DNA of 64,000 nt from positions 62,001 to 126,000 of the forward strand of contig CAKVAX010000003.1 of NCBI GenBank assembly GCA_934725425.1, read 5' to 3'. The notes under the pieces are model-generated. The model did no database searches. It saw only the letters and a program-made list of their open reading frames with translations, and was not told where the DNA came from. Numbering within the stretch: position 1 is the first letter of the stretch; the number at the start of each line of letters is the position of its first letter. This document shows positions 47,120-57,701 of the stretch, piece by piece. The position numbers and the translations under genes were made by a program. The DNA comes from an uncultured Eubacteriales bacterium (GTDB lineage Bacteria > Bacillota > Clostridia > Oscillospirales > Acutalibacteraceae).

Positions 47120-47146
47120 TTAGCACTCCAAGCGATTGAGTGCTAA
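47120..47146 (+). promoter_or_regulatory. CIRCE operator (HrcA binding site)
   Basis: TTAGCACTC (47120-47128), nine bases, then GAGTGCTAA (47138-47146) match the CIRCE consensus perfectly. HrcA binds here and represses the operon it heads. Confidence 0.98.
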
Positions 47147-47171
47147 TGATCGAAAAGAGAGGTGAATAAAA

Positions 47172-48197
47172 CTGGAACCGAAAGACCGAAAGCTTAAAAT
47201 ACTGTCTTCTATAATCGATAGATACGTTGTAAACGGCGATCCTGTGGGTTCAAAAGCTTTGTGCGAGGATCTTGAGTACGAATTTTCGTCTGCTACAATC
47301 CGAAGTGACATGGCTAGGCTGGTTGACCTTGGTTATTTATTACAGCCTCATGTGTCATCCGGGAGAGTACCTTCAGATCAAGGCTACAGATTATACATTA
47401 ACAAATTAATGCCGAAAAAGCCACTATCTTTAGAAGAAAAAATTTTTATAAACGGAATTTTAAGTGTTTCGGCGACTGACCCCGAAAAGCTTTTAACGGG
47501 CGCAGCAAAGGTTCTTTCGGAGATAACAAATTTTACCGCTATTGTTACCGCTCCTCCGAGTTCAGAGTCAACAGTCAGAGATATAACTTTTGTAAAAATT
47601 GGTAGAATGACCGCTATGATGGTGCTCATGACTTCTGATGGAATGGTAAAAAACAAAATTTTTAGGTGCGATTACGAACTTAATGATGAAATCCTTTACA
47701 TGTTTAGCGGTATACTAAATGGTAAATTTCGAGGCGAGAAGCTGAAAGATATAACCCCGGAATTTGTTGATATTTTAGTTGGCGAAGATAGAGAGTTGGC
47801 GCTTTTGTTATTGCCGGTTATTGATGTTTTGATGGACGCTGCAAAAGAAGCTTGCGAAGTTGAAGTAAAAATTTACGGTCAAAAGAATTTGCTTTCTATC
47901 CCCGGAATCACCACCGAAATGGTGATAAACATCTTTAATTTTCTTGAAAACAAAGAAAAAGTTTTAAGACTTCTTGATTTGGGAGAATACGGTGTGAAAT
48001 TTACCGTGGGTGACGAAAATAAATATATGGAACTTAAAGACGCAAGCGTGGTTTCGTTTCATTATGGAATAGGCGGAAAAATCGGCACCATCGGAATAAT
48101 CGGTCCGACTCGCATGAATTACGGAAAAGTTTATTCTCAACTGGAATATGTTGCTTCTCTCATAGGAGTTTTGTTAGGGAGAATTCTTGAAAATTAG
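47172..48197 (+). CDS. hrcA: Heat-inducible transcription repressor HrcA
   Basis: HrcA represses the class I heat-shock genes by binding CIRCE. The frame extends upstream of the first GTG (47244) through DRKLKILSSIIDRYVVNGDPV, which is the conserved N-terminal winged-helix start, so translation must begin before it. The only codons after the in-frame TGA at 47163 are ATA, AAA and CTG 47172; GAGGTG ends seven bases before CTG, so CTG is the likely start (341 residues). The core shows GSKALC, SSATIRSDMARLVDLGYL, QPHVSSGRVPSDQGYRLY and a C-terminal GPTRMNYGKVYSQLEYVA. Co-transcribed with grpE, dnaK and dnaJ. Confidence 0.95.
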   Translation: MEPKDRKLKILSSIIDRYVVNGDPVGSKALCEDLEYEFSSATIRSDMARLVDLGYLLQPHVSSGRVPSDQGYRLYINKLMPKKPLSLEEKIFINGILSVSATDPEKLLTGAAKVLSEITNFTAIVTAPPSSESTVRDITFVKIGRMTAMMVLMTSDGMVKNKIFRCDYELNDEILYMFSGILNGKFRGEKLKDITPEFVDILVGEDRELALLLLPVIDVLMDAAKEACEVEVKIYGQKNLLSIPGITTEMVINIFNFLENKEKVLRLLDLGEYGVKFTVGDENKYMELKDASVVSFHYGIGGKIGTIGIIGPTRMNYGKVYSQLEYVASLIGVLLGRILEN

Positions 48198-48230
48198 CGG
48201 TTTGATTTTTGAAAGGGGAATTTTACATTA

Positions 48231-48743
48231 ATGAGCGATAATAAAGAAAAAGAAGAGATGACAGAAAACGAAATTAAGGACGATGAAGCATTAGAAAAAG
48301 ATTCTGAAGCCGAAAAAATAAAAAAAGACCTTGAAAATACAAAAAATCTATTGTTAAGGACAGCTGCAGAATATGATAATTTCAGAAAGCGTTCAGAACG
48401 AGAAAAAGATGCTATATATTCCAATGCCGTTTCATCAGCTGTAAAAAATATTTTGCCATTGGCTGATAGTTTAGATGCAGCAGTTAAAGCGGCTGAAAGT
48501 GAAAGTGAAGAATACAGAAAGGGAATTGAACTCTTGTCAAATCAAATGCAAAAAGCTCTTAATAATCTGGAGGTCGAGGCTTTTGGAAACATAGGTGACG
48601 ACTTTGATCCCAATCTTCATCACGCAATTTCTCATTCTGAAAGTGATGAAGAAAAACAAAATTTCGTATCTCTTGTTTTTCAAAAAGGATATAAAATCGG
48701 TGACAAAATAATAAGACCCGCAATGGTTCAGGTCACCAATTAA
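48231..48743 (+). CDS. grpE: Nucleotide exchange factor GrpE
   Basis: This 170-residue DnaK cochaperone releases ADP from DnaK. The first ~45 residues are very acidic; a long helix follows (NLLLRTAAEYDNFRKRSERE, the family signature), then NILPLADSLDAAVKAAES and the C-terminal wing FDPNLHHAISHSESDE and KGYKIGDKIIRPAMVQV. Standard operon position between hrcA and dnaK. Confidence 0.96.
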   Translation: MSDNKEKEEMTENEIKDDEALEKDSEAEKIKKDLENTKNLLLRTAAEYDNFRKRSEREKDAIYSNAVSSAVKNILPLADSLDAAVKAAESESEEYRKGIELLSNQMQKALNNLEVEAFGNIGDDFDPNLHHAISHSESDEEKQNFVSLVFQKGYKIGDKIIRPAMVQVTN

Positions 48744-48747
48744 TTAA

Positions 48748-50622
<1,875 letters not shown>

Positions 50623-50636
50623 TTTATGCTATAAAC

Positions 50637-50665
50637 TACCCTCTGCCTTTTGGTGGCGGAGGGTA
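50637..50665 (+). other. Stem-loop between dnaK and dnaJ
   Basis: TACCCTCTGCC and GGCGGAGGGTA form an 11-bp stem (one mismatch or wobble) with a short loop. No T-run follows, so it is more likely an mRNA processing or stability element than a terminator. Confidence 0.6.
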
Positions 50666-50689
50666 ATTACTTAAAGAGGTGAAAAAAAT

Positions 50690-51847
50690 TTGTCTGAAAA
50701 GCGAGATTATTACGAAGTATTAGGAATAAATAAAAGTGCTTCTGATGATGAAATAAAAAAAGCGTATCGAAAACTTGCAAAAAAATATCATCCTGATCTC
50801 AATCCCGGAAATAAAGAAGCTGAACAAAATTTTAAAGAAATCAACGAAGCTTATGATGTTCTTTCCGATAAAAGTAAAAAAGCAAGATACGACCAATTCG
50901 GTCACGCCGGTACAGACCCCGGATACGGTGGGGGCGGATACTCGGGAGGATATAGCTATTATGGCGGCAGTCCATTTGGTGACGACATAGACTTAGGGGA
51001 CATATTCAGCAGCTTTTTTGGAGGATTTGGCGGAGGAAGGACCAGACAAAGTTCTAATTCTCCTCGCCGTGGAAGCGATGTGGAATGTGAACTTAAGATT
51101 ACATTTTTGGAAGCTGCTAAAGGTTGCACTAAAAAGATATCTTACTATGTTGTGGATAATTGCAAAGATTGCGGAGGAAGCGGCGCAAAAAAAGGAACTT
51201 CACTTAAAACTTGTGATGCGTGCAGAGGCTCAGGCCACGTAGTTATAAATCAGAGAACTCCTTTTGGAGTTATGCAAACTACTCGCGGATGTGATAAGTG
51301 TGGCGGTAGCGGAAAAATAATAGAATCGCCGTGCCCTTCTTGCTCAGGAAAAGGCAAAATGCGCGTAAAAAAAGAAATTGAAGTTAAAGTCCCTGCCGGG
51401 ATAAGCAGCAAACAAATTCTTAATGTGTCAGGAAAAGGAAATGCAGGTAAAAACGGCGGTGAATCCGGAGATTTGCAACTGTATATTACCGTTATGCCAC
51501 ACCCTATTTTTGAAAGAAAAGATTACGACATATGGTGCGATGTTCCGGTTACTTATGCTCAAGCAGCATTAGGCGCAGATATAACTGTTCCTACACTTGA
51601 TGGCAAAGCAACATATCATGTACATGAAGGAGCTCAAAACGGTGATGTTTTCAAGCTCAAGGGAAAAGGTATCACCAAACTTCACGGCAGAGGAGTAGGC
51701 GATGAATTCGTAAAAATTCATATAGAAGTTCCAAGAAATTTAACTCAAAATCAACGAGATATGCTCGTGGAATTTGAGAGCACTTTGACAGAAAAAAACT
51801 ATCAAAAAAGAAAGACGTTTTTTGATAGAATAAAAGATTTATTTTAG
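50690..51847 (+). CDS. dnaJ: Chaperone protein DnaJ (Hsp40)
   Basis: This 385-residue cochaperone stimulates DnaK ATPase activity. The J domain has the HPD motif in [10 protein letters not shown], followed by a Gly/Phe-rich region (about 78-120), four CxxCxGxG-type zinc motifs ([42 protein letters not shown]) and C-terminal substrate-binding domains. The start is TTG, after AGAGGTG. It ends the heat-shock operon; a minus-strand gene lies six bases beyond. Confidence 0.97.
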   Translation: MSEKRDYYEVLGINKSASDDEIKKAYRKLAKKYHPDLNPGNKEAEQNFKEINEAYDVLSDKSKKARYDQFGHAGTDPGYGGGGYSGGYSYYGGSPFGDDIDLGDIFSSFFGGFGGGRTRQSSNSPRRGSDVECELKITFLEAAKGCTKKISYYVVDNCKDCGGSGAKKGTSLKTCDACRGSGHVVINQRTPFGVMQTTRGCDKCGGSGKIIESPCPSCSGKGKMRVKKEIEVKVPAGISSKQILNVSGKGNAGKNGGESGDLQLYITVMPHPIFERKDYDIWCDVPVTYAQAALGADITVPTLDGKATYHVHEGAQNGDVFKLKGKGITKLHGRGVGDEFVKIHIEVPRNLTQNQRDMLVEFESTLTEKNYQKRKTFFDRIKDLF

Positions 51848-51853
51848 TCGTTT

Positions 51854-52153
51854 TTATATTTGAAAATTCATTTTATTTATAAATTTTTCGACTTGTTCCG
51901 TAGATATATTTTCAGGTATTGGCAGTTCTATGTCAGTGCCTCCGGAAATTGTTTTTAAATCGCTTTCACTTAAAGAAACTGATTCCTCTAATTTAGTTTG
52001 AATGGAGTTTATTAATTTTTTCAACTCATCTTCCTTTAAGATTACTCCATTTTCTTCAAAAAGAGATTGAAGCTCCTTTGGAGTGGCGGTTGTAAATATT
52101 TTTTCAACAAATTCTTCATCTTTCAGTAGTTCTGCTACTTTCTTTATGTCCAT
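51854..52153 (-). CDS. Nif11-like double-glycine leader peptide (putative exported-peptide precursor 1)
   Basis: This 99-residue protein has a helical leader (about 1-68) resembling Nif11/NHLP leaders: DEEFVEKIFTTATPKELQSL, then ENGVILKEDELKKLI. It ends in SDLKTISGG (Gly71-Gly72), a C39 peptidase cut site. The predicted core is 27 residues (starting TDIELPIPEN) with no cysteine and few Ser/Thr. Start ATG 52153 follows GGGAG by seven or eight bases; GTG 52159 is an alternative. It has its own promoter, lies on the strand opposite to dnaJ and the DUF1292 gene, and has no maturase nearby. Export by the NHLM transporter at 8.1-13.0 kb is inference. It could instead be a small regulator that only resembles a leader. 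Confidence 0.75.
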   Translation of the reverse strand: MDIKKVAELLKDEEFVEKIFTTATPKELQSLFEENGVILKEDELKKLINSIQTKLEESVSLSESDLKTISGGTDIELPIPENISTEQVEKFINKMNFQI

Positions 52154-52183
52154 AGACACACTCCCTTTTGTAAAATATTATTT

Positions 52184-52212
52184 ATTATATCCAAATATAA
52201 AACAGAATTCAA
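52184..52212 (-). promoter_or_regulatory. Promoter of leader-peptide gene 1
   Basis: On the minus strand TTGAAT (52207-52212) and a consensus TATAAT (52184-52189) are separated by exactly 17 bases, about 31 bases before the start codon. Confidence 0.82.
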
Positions 52213-52317
52213 TAGTTTGTATTTAAATTAACCATATTACAAAAAATAAAATTCAAGTCAATAAGTTTTATTTTAGCTCATTTTTAAAATAATTTTATCG
52301 GACAATAAATAATCCTG

Positions 52318-52346
52318 TTGACTACTTCGTATAATATAATTAAAAT
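52318..52346 (+). promoter_or_regulatory. Promoter of the DUF1292 gene
   Basis: TTGACT (52318-52323) and TAAAAT (52341-52346) are separated by 17 bases, about 44 bases before the start codon. Two TATAAT-like sequences also lie between them. Confidence 0.6.
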
Positions 52347-52389
52347 GGTATTTGTAAAACTTTTACGATATTTTTACAGGAGGAACTTA

Positions 52390-52677
52390 ATGGAAGAAAA
52401 TTTGCCTACTGATATTGTCACGCTGGTCGATGACGATGGTGTAGAAAGAGAGTTTGAAGTTTTAGATTGTATTATTATAGAAGATTCTAACAGAAAATTT
52501 TATGCTCTTATGCCTAACTTCGAGCTTGAGGATATAGATTCAAGTGATGAAGAAGAAATATATTTTATATTTGAAATGGTTGAAAAAGATGGTAAGGAAG
52601 AGCTTGTGGAAGTTGAAGATGAGGATTTGCTTGATGAGATTTCCGAACAATTTGAAGAAAGACTTAAAGACCGTTAA
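52390..52677 (+). CDS. DUF1292 family protein (YrzB-like)
   Basis: This 95-residue acidic protein has the DUF1292 pattern: DIVTLVDDDGVEREFEVLDC, then YALMPNFELEDIDSSDEEEI and FEMVEKDGKEELVEVEDEDL. The function of the family is unknown. The start ATG 52390 follows GGAGGA; the in-frame codon at 52318 lies in the promoter. The family often sits next to ruvX; here it is about 5 kb away, separated by the heat-shock operon. Confidence 0.88.
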   Translation: MEENLPTDIVTLVDDDGVEREFEVLDCIIIEDSNRKFYALMPNFELEDIDSSDEEEIYFIFEMVEKDGKEELVEVEDEDLLDEISEQFEERLKDR

Positions 52678-52696
52678 TTTGTATTTTTAAAGATAG

Positions 52697-52884
52697 TTTC
52701 TGCTTAAGACGCGGACTGTAGCCGTATAACCCTACAAGATATAATAGGGAGCTCGGCTCCTGTATTCGATTGCAGACCTCTTGGCTCTTGCCAAACGAAG
52801 GGAGCGTGAAGATATGGGGAGAGCACCCACCTGCTTATGTAATTTGCAGGTTATCTAGGCTACGATACGCTTAAGCGGATTTTT
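52697..52884 (+). ncRNA. ssrS: 6S RNA (SsrS)
   Basis: A 10-bp closing stem (TCTGCTTAAG at 52699-52708 with CTTAAGCGGA at 52870-52879), an inner GTAGCC/GGCTAC pairing, a side hairpin CCCTACAAGATATAATAGGG and a 3' part reading CACCCACCTGC ... GCAGGTTATCTAGGC match the layout and the conserved 3' segment of 6S RNA. A T-run follows. 6S RNA binds sigma-A RNA polymerase in stationary phase. It occupies most of the 350-base gap between two genes. Confidence 0.82.
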
Positions 52885-52947
52885 ATTAGAAAATATTTTG
52901 TTAAGAAAAAATTAAAATTATATTTTTATGATGCCTATAAGGACAAG

Positions 52948-52976
52948 TTGTATAAAAATGGCGTTTATGATATAGT
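52948..52976 (+). promoter_or_regulatory. Promoter of the CvpA-like gene
   Basis: TTGTAT (52948-52953) and TATAGT (52971-52976) are separated by 17 bases, about 50 bases before the start codon. Confidence 0.6.
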
Positions 52977-53027
52977 ATATTATGGCGCAGAAACATTATA
53001 TATTTAAAATTTATGGAGGAAGTAGTA

Positions 53028-53723
53028 TTGTACCCTTTAGTTTTGGACGTAAGTGTTGTAGCGATTTTGATAGTATTTGCTTTTGTGGGTTACAAAAGTG
53101 GAATATTTAAATCATTTTTATCGTTTATAAGCACAATGTTTTCAGGAATATTTTCGATTTATATTGCAAATATTTTGTCCAAAATCATATATACTGACAT
53201 GATAAGCCCTCAGATACAGTCAAAAATAGAATTATCTCCCATTAGAAATTTTTCTTCGGCTGATCAAATACTTGGTTTATTTTCTCCATGCTTTGTAAAA
53301 TTTTTGAATGAATTGAGAATAACACCTAAGGAAATTAACCATATTATAGTTAATGGTAATTTAGATTCAATTCCTTCCAAGATTTCAGAACTGCTTTATC
53401 CTCTAATTACTAATGTTTTAAAATCGATATTGGCTCCGGTGATATTCATTTTGCTTTTAGTGTTCGTGAATGCTTTCCTGAAGTGCATTTCAATGCTTTT
53501 TCGTATAAATTTTCTAAAATCAACCAATAGTTTGGTCGGAATGATTTTCGGACTTCTGAAAGGATACATCGTAGTCACAATTTTAATTTGCTGTTTGAAA
53601 ATATTTGTTTCTGTTGATAATAATTTTTCCGAAGTGTTTTCTCCGGATAATATTTCCTCAACGGTAATTTTTAAAGAAATTTATAATAATAATTTCGTCT
53701 ATAACTTTTATAAAAAAATTTAA
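53028..53723 (+). CDS. CvpA family membrane protein
   Basis: This 231-residue protein has four or more hydrophobic helices (about 3-22, 27-50, 130-150 and 170-195) and the CvpA-type start with VFAFVGYKSGIFKSFLSFIS. The family is linked to colicin V production and stress tolerance, but its function is poorly defined. TTG 53028 is chosen because GGAGGA (53015-53020) lies eight bases upstream; the ATG at 53013 overlaps that ribosome site. Followed by pgsA. Confidence 0.78.
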   Translation: MYPLVLDVSVVAILIVFAFVGYKSGIFKSFLSFISTMFSGIFSIYIANILSKIIYTDMISPQIQSKIELSPIRNFSSADQILGLFSPCFVKFLNELRITPKEINHIIVNGNLDSIPSKISELLYPLITNVLKSILAPVIFILLLVFVNAFLKCISMLFRINFLKSTNSLVGMIFGLLKGYIVVTILICCLKIFVSVDNNFSEVFSPDNISSTVIFKEIYNNNFVYNFYKKI

Positions 53724-53751
53724 TTTATTTGTGAGCGGAGCGCTGTAAGAA

Positions 53752-54327
53752 GTGAAAAGTTTAATATACATAAGAAAAAATTTGAACATTCCCAATGTGC
53801 TTTCAATTATAAGAATTATATTTATAATACCTTTTGTTTTTGCGGTTATTGATGATGATTACACAACTGCGGGAATTATTTTAATAATTTCAGGAATAAG
53901 CGATTTTTTAGATGGGTATATTGCGCGCAAATATAATCAAATAACCCGATTTGGAAAAATGCTTGATCCTACCGCGGATAAACTCACTTTAATGGCTGTA
54001 ATGGTTTGCGTAGGCATAAAATTTAATAAAATTTTTCCCTTTATGATAATACTTATTACTAAGGAAATTTTAATGCTTATAGCCGGAATAATTTTGCTTC
54101 GTAAAAAATTAACGCCACCTTCAGCAAAATGGTATGGAAAACTGTCTACAATAGTGTTTTACGTGTCAATTATAATCATTATATCGCTTAAAGCAATTTG
54201 GAATTTAGACATAGAAATTTTAGACATAAGCCTTATGGCATTAACTGCTTTTTTCATGATTTACGCTTTGATTCGCTATTTCTGCATTTTTAAAGAAATG
54301 ATAAAAAATTTAAAATTAACCAAATGA
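53752..54327 (+). CDS. pgsA: CDP-diacylglycerol-glycerol-3-phosphate 3-phosphatidyltransferase
   Basis: This 191-residue membrane enzyme makes phosphatidylglycerol phosphate. The CDP-alcohol transferase motif is complete in SDFLDGYIARKY and FGKMLDPTADKL (DG-AR-G-D-D pattern). N-terminal LNIPNVLSIIRI and about five hydrophobic helices fit the family. The start is GTG after a weak ribosome site. Confidence 0.93.
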   Translation: MKSLIYIRKNLNIPNVLSIIRIIFIIPFVFAVIDDDYTTAGIILIISGISDFLDGYIARKYNQITRFGKMLDPTADKLTLMAVMVCVGIKFNKIFPFMIILITKEILMLIAGIILLRKKLTPPSAKWYGKLSTIVFYVSIIIIISLKAIWNLDIEILDISLMALTAFFMIYALIRYFCIFKEMIKNLKLTK

Positions 54328-54358
54328 CAAAAATTTAATAATATAAGGAGTAATATTT

Positions 54359-56674
54359 ATGCTATGTTCCAGGTGCAAAAAACGGACAGCAGTGGTATTT
54401 GTTTCTTCGAATAAAGATTCTTCCGGCGCACAGGGCTACTGTGCTTTATGCGCAAAAGAAATAGGAGTTAAGCCAATAGAAGATATATTCGATAAAATGG
54501 GAATTTCTGCCGAAGAAATGGCCAATATAGAAGATCAGTTTTCAGGAATATTAAACGCAGCTTCCTCCACAGACGATTCTACCGGTGAAGAAGCTGACAC
54601 CCCCGAAGATTTTATGCGAGGAGGAGCTGCTACATTTCCGTTTATAAAAGGCTTGTTCTCCAATATGATGTTTCCGAGCAAGGAAGATGAAATTCCAAAA
54701 GACGATAAAGCCGCAGATTCAAATAATTCCAAATTAAAAAAGCGCCCTAAAAGAAAAAATTTGAATATTTATTGCGAAAATTTGACCGCTAAAGCAAAGG
54801 AAAATAAGCTCGATAAAGTAATAGGACGAGATAGAGAAATAAATCGTGCAATACAAATTCTTTGCAGAAGAACCAAAAATAATCCATGCTTTATCGGAGA
54901 ACCGGGCGTAGGAAAAACCGCTATTGCTGAGGGGTTGGCGCTGAGAATCTCCGAAGGAAAAGTACCTCAATATTTAAAAAATAAAGAAATTCATCTGTTA
55001 GATTTAACTTCACTGGTAGCCGGAACCCAGTTTAGAGGTCAATTTGAAAGCCGTATAAAAGGGCTTATAGAAGAAGTAAAAAAAGACGGAAACATAATAC
55101 TTTTCATTGACGAGGTTCATAATTTAGTCGGTGCAGGAGACTCAGAAGGTTCGATGAGTGCCGCGAACATACTTAAGCCGGCGCTTTCTCGTGGTGAAAT
55201 ACAAGTAATAGGTGCTACCACATTTGAGGAATACAGGAAGTATATCGAAAAAGACGCTGCACTTGAAAGAAGATTTCAGCCTATAAAAGTTGCCGAACCC
55301 TCCATAGACGAGACTGTGGAAATTTTAAAAGGAATAAAAAATTACTACGAAGAACATCATCGAGTTGTAATTCCGGACTATTTAATTAATAGATTGGTAG
55401 TCCTTTCGGAAAGATATATAATGGACAGATTTTTGCCTGACAAAGCGATAGATTTGATGGACGAAGCTGCTACTTATGCTGCTTTAAACAATAAAAGTCT
55501 TGCTGAATACGATCGGATAAACTCTGAAATTGATTCGTTAAAATCAGAAGAAGAAAAATTAGTTGCACTGGGCGAAGAAGCCGATTATGAAAAATTAGCT
55601 CAGATAAGGTGTGAAATTGCTAAGATAAACGAAAAAAGCGAAGAACTCAAAGAAAAAGCCTTGGGCAAAAAAGTATTCGAGAGCGATTTGGCTCATGTTT
55701 TGGAATTATGGACAGGAATTCCGTCTTCGAAAATTCAAGAAAATGAATTTAAAAAATTGGAATTCTTAGAAGAAAATATTAAAAAGAAAATCATCGGTCA
55801 AGATGAAGCCGTAGACGCCGTAGCTGCCGCAATTCGAAGAAATAGAATAAAACTAAGTCTAAGAAGACGACCGGCATCGTTCATATTCGTAGGTTCGACC
55901 GGAGTCGGCAAAACCGAACTGGTTAAAGTTCTTGCAAGCGAACTTTTTGATTCTCCCGATGCCCTCATAAGAGTTGACATGTCGGAATATATGGAAAAAC
56001 ACTCGGCCTCCAAGATTGTAGGTTCACCTCCCGGATATGTCGGGTACGATGAAGCCGGGCAGCTTACTGAAAAAGTCAGACAAAGACCATATTCGGTCAT
56101 ATTATTTGACGAAATCGAAAAAGCTCATCCTGACGTAATGAATATCCTTTTACAAATTTTGGACGAAGGAAAAATCACCGATTCTCACGGAAGAGTCGTG
56201 AATTTTGAAAATACAGTTATCGTAATGACTTCAAATGCCGGCAGTAACAAAAAAGACGGTTCGCTCGGCTTTGGAAAAACAGAAAATGAGCTCGTTAAAG
56301 AAAAAGTTATGAAATCGCTTAAAGAATTTTTGAGGCCTGAATTTATAAGCAGGATAGATGAAATTATTGTGTTCAACAAACTTTCTTATGATGATTATGT
56401 AAAAATTGCAGCGCTCATAATAGATGAATATAAAGAATCTTTGAAAGAAAGAGATATAAAATTATCGTATGATAAAAAAGTTTTGGAATTACTTGCAGAA
56501 AAAGTTTCGAAAGGAAGCAGCGGCGCCAGAGATTTAAGAAATGTTATAAGAAAAGAAGTAGAAGATAAAATCTCCATGGCTATAGTCAAGAACGAAAGTT
56601 TTGATATAGGAGATATTTTCTTAAAGGCCGAGTCATCGGGAATATCGGTAATTATAAATAAACAGAAAAAGTAA
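54359..56674 (+). CDS. clpE: ClpE-like AAA+ ATPase (Clp protease ATP-binding subunit)
   Basis: This 771-residue Hsp100 unfoldase has an N-terminal zinc motif (CSRCKKR ... CALCAKE) in place of the usual Clp N-domain, an acidic/Ser linker, and two AAA+ modules: Walker A GEPGVGKT (from Gly180) and GSTGVGKT (from Gly512). A coiled-coil middle region (about 385-445) sits between them. The LGF tripeptide (residues 636-638) is in the place of the ClpP-docking loop, so it should feed a ClpP ring. The zinc finger points to ClpE rather than ClpC, though linker length and context leave some doubt. Confidence 0.88.
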   Translation: MLCSRCKKRTAVVFVSSNKDSSGAQGYCALCAKEIGVKPIEDIFDKMGISAEEMANIEDQFSGILNAASSTDDSTGEEADTPEDFMRGGAATFPFIKGLFSNMMFPSKEDEIPKDDKAADSNNSKLKKRPKRKNLNIYCENLTAKAKENKLDKVIGRDREINRAIQILCRRTKNNPCFIGEPGVGKTAIAEGLALRISEGKVPQYLKNKEIHLLDLTSLVAGTQFRGQFESRIKGLIEEVKKDGNIILFIDEVHNLVGAGDSEGSMSAANILKPALSRGEIQVIGATTFEEYRKYIEKDAALERRFQPIKVAEPSIDETVEILKGIKNYYEEHHRVVIPDYLINRLVVLSERYIMDRFLPDKAIDLMDEAATYAALNNKSLAEYDRINSEIDSLKSEEEKLVALGEEADYEKLAQIRCEIAKINEKSEELKEKALGKKVFESDLAHVLELWTGIPSSKIQENEFKKLEFLEENIKKKIIGQDEAVDAVAAAIRRNRIKLSLRRRPASFIFVGSTGVGKTELVKVLASELFDSPDALIRVDMSEYMEKHSASKIVGSPPGYVGYDEAGQLTEKVRQRPYSVILFDEIEKAHPDVMNILLQILDEGKITDSHGRVVNFENTVIVMTSNAGSNKKDGSLGFGKTENELVKEKVMKSLKEFLRPEFISRIDEIIVFNKLSYDDYVKIAALIIDEYKESLKERDIKLSYDKKVLELLAEKVSKGSSGARDLRNVIRKEVEDKISMAIVKNESFDIGDIFLKAESSGISVIINKQKK

Positions 56675-56694
56675 ATTTCAGGAGGAATTGCAGA

Positions 56695-57150
56695 GTGAAA
56701 TGTCCTTATTGCAACCTCGAAGGTTGTAAAGTTTTGGAATCCAGATCAGCTGACGAAGGGTCTCAGGTTAGACGTCGCCGAGAATGTGAATCGTGCGGAA
56801 AAAGGTTTACGACATATGAAGTGGTCGAAAGCATACCTGTTATGATAGTAAAACGCAATGGTTCCCGAGAAAAATTTGACAGAAAAAAAGTTCTCAACGG
56901 GCTTATGAAAGCCTGTGAGAAACGTGTGATTTCATTCGAAGATATAGAAAATGTTGTAGATGATATAGAGTTAAAAGTGCAAAATTCATTGGCAAGGGAA
57001 GTCACGTCTGAGTTTATCGGAGAGCAATGCATGGAATTTCTAAAGAGAAAAGATGAGGTCGCATACATCAGGTTTGCCTCTGTATACAGGCAATTTAAGG
57101 ACGTTAGCGAGTTTATGAATGAACTTAAAAACTTTTTGAAAAGCAATTAA
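56695..57150 (+). CDS. nrdR: Transcriptional repressor NrdR
   Basis: This 151-residue repressor of ribonucleotide reductase genes has the zinc ribbon MKCPYCNLEGCKVLESRSAD with RRRRECESCGKRFTTYE, and an ATP-cone domain (MIVKRNGSREKFDRKKVLNG). Length and order are standard. It starts at GTG 21 bases after the ClpE-like gene and ends at a shared terminator. Confidence 0.96.
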   Translation: MKCPYCNLEGCKVLESRSADEGSQVRRRRECESCGKRFTTYEVVESIPVMIVKRNGSREKFDRKKVLNGLMKACEKRVISFEDIENVVDDIELKVQNSLAREVTSEFIGEQCMEFLKRKDEVAYIRFASVYRQFKDVSEFMNELKNFLKSN

Positions 57151-57166
57151 TTTACGATATTAAGAA

Positions 57167-57198
57167 AAAACTATACATCGCTTATGATGTATAGTTTT
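57167..57198. terminator. Bidirectional terminator between nrdR and leader-peptide gene 2
   Basis: AAAACTATACATC (57167-57179) and GATGTATAGTTTT (57186-57198) form a perfect 13-bp stem with a 6-base loop. T-runs flank it on both strands, and it overlaps the end of the minus-strand gene. Confidence 0.92.
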
Positions 57199-57562
57199 CT
57201 GTTTGTTTCTTATCTTTAATACCGAGTTTCTCGGTCAATTTGTCCATAATTGAATCCGTTCTTTTTTTCGATTCGAAAAAAGTTTGACCAAAAGTTTTCG
57301 TAAGATCAAATGTGTCTGCTAAATCTAATCCGCCACTAATTTTGTCTAATTCACCGTCACTCATATTATTCTCTTCAGAAGCTTTTGCAATGTTTTTCAT
57401 GAACTCAATGAATTCGTCAAAGTCATATCCCGGCACCAAAGAGATGCAATATTTGTAAAGTTCTTCCGAACTACCCATATTATAAAATTTTTCTGCTTTT
57501 TCCGGGTGGTCGTTTAAAACCTTTATGAGTTTAATTAGATTCTCGTTTTTTGTCAGTTCCAT
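57182..57562 (-). CDS. Double-glycine leader peptide (putative exported-peptide precursor 2)
   Basis: This 126-residue protein has a helical leader with weak Nif11-like character (KNENLIKLIKVLNDHPEKAE, then YDFDEFIEFMKNIAKASEEN) ending in MSDGELDKISGG (Gly77-Gly78). The predicted core is 48 residues, starting LDLADTFDLTKTF, with no cysteine, and its C-terminal half (SIMDKLTEKLGIKDKK) is strongly amphipathic. The leader-core junction resembles that of the gene at 52.1 kb (S-D/E ... L-D/K-x-ISGG). AAGGAGGG precedes the ATG. It lies on the strand opposite to nrdR and the ClpP-like gene and has its own promoter. No modification enzyme is nearby; function is inferred from the leader. Confidence 0.75.
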   Translation of the reverse strand: MELTKNENLIKLIKVLNDHPEKAEKFYNMGSSEELYKYCISLVPGYDFDEFIEFMKNIAKASEENNMSDGELDKISGGLDLADTFDLTKTFGQTFFESKKRTDSIMDKLTEKLGIKDKKQTENYTS

Positions 57563-57593
57563 TAATACACCCTCCTTATAAATTATATGTATA

Positions 57594-57621
57594 ATTCTAT
57601 CATAAATTTCTGAATAGTCAA
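57594..57621 (-). promoter_or_regulatory. Promoter of leader-peptide gene 2
   Basis: On the minus strand TTGACT (57616-57621) and TAGAAT (57594-57599) are separated by 16 bases, about 32 bases before the start codon. Confidence 0.8.
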
Positions 57622-57701
57622 TATTTTTATAAATATTTTATATAATTTTTTGATTATATTCAAAAAGTATGGAGAAAATATTTTTACAAGGAGGTATTAA
57701 T

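Noticed and set aside
51854..57562. Leader peptides as lanthipeptide or sactipeptide precursors
   Set aside because: Neither predicted core contains cysteine, and no lanthionine synthetase, radical SAM or cyclodehydratase gene is in the window.
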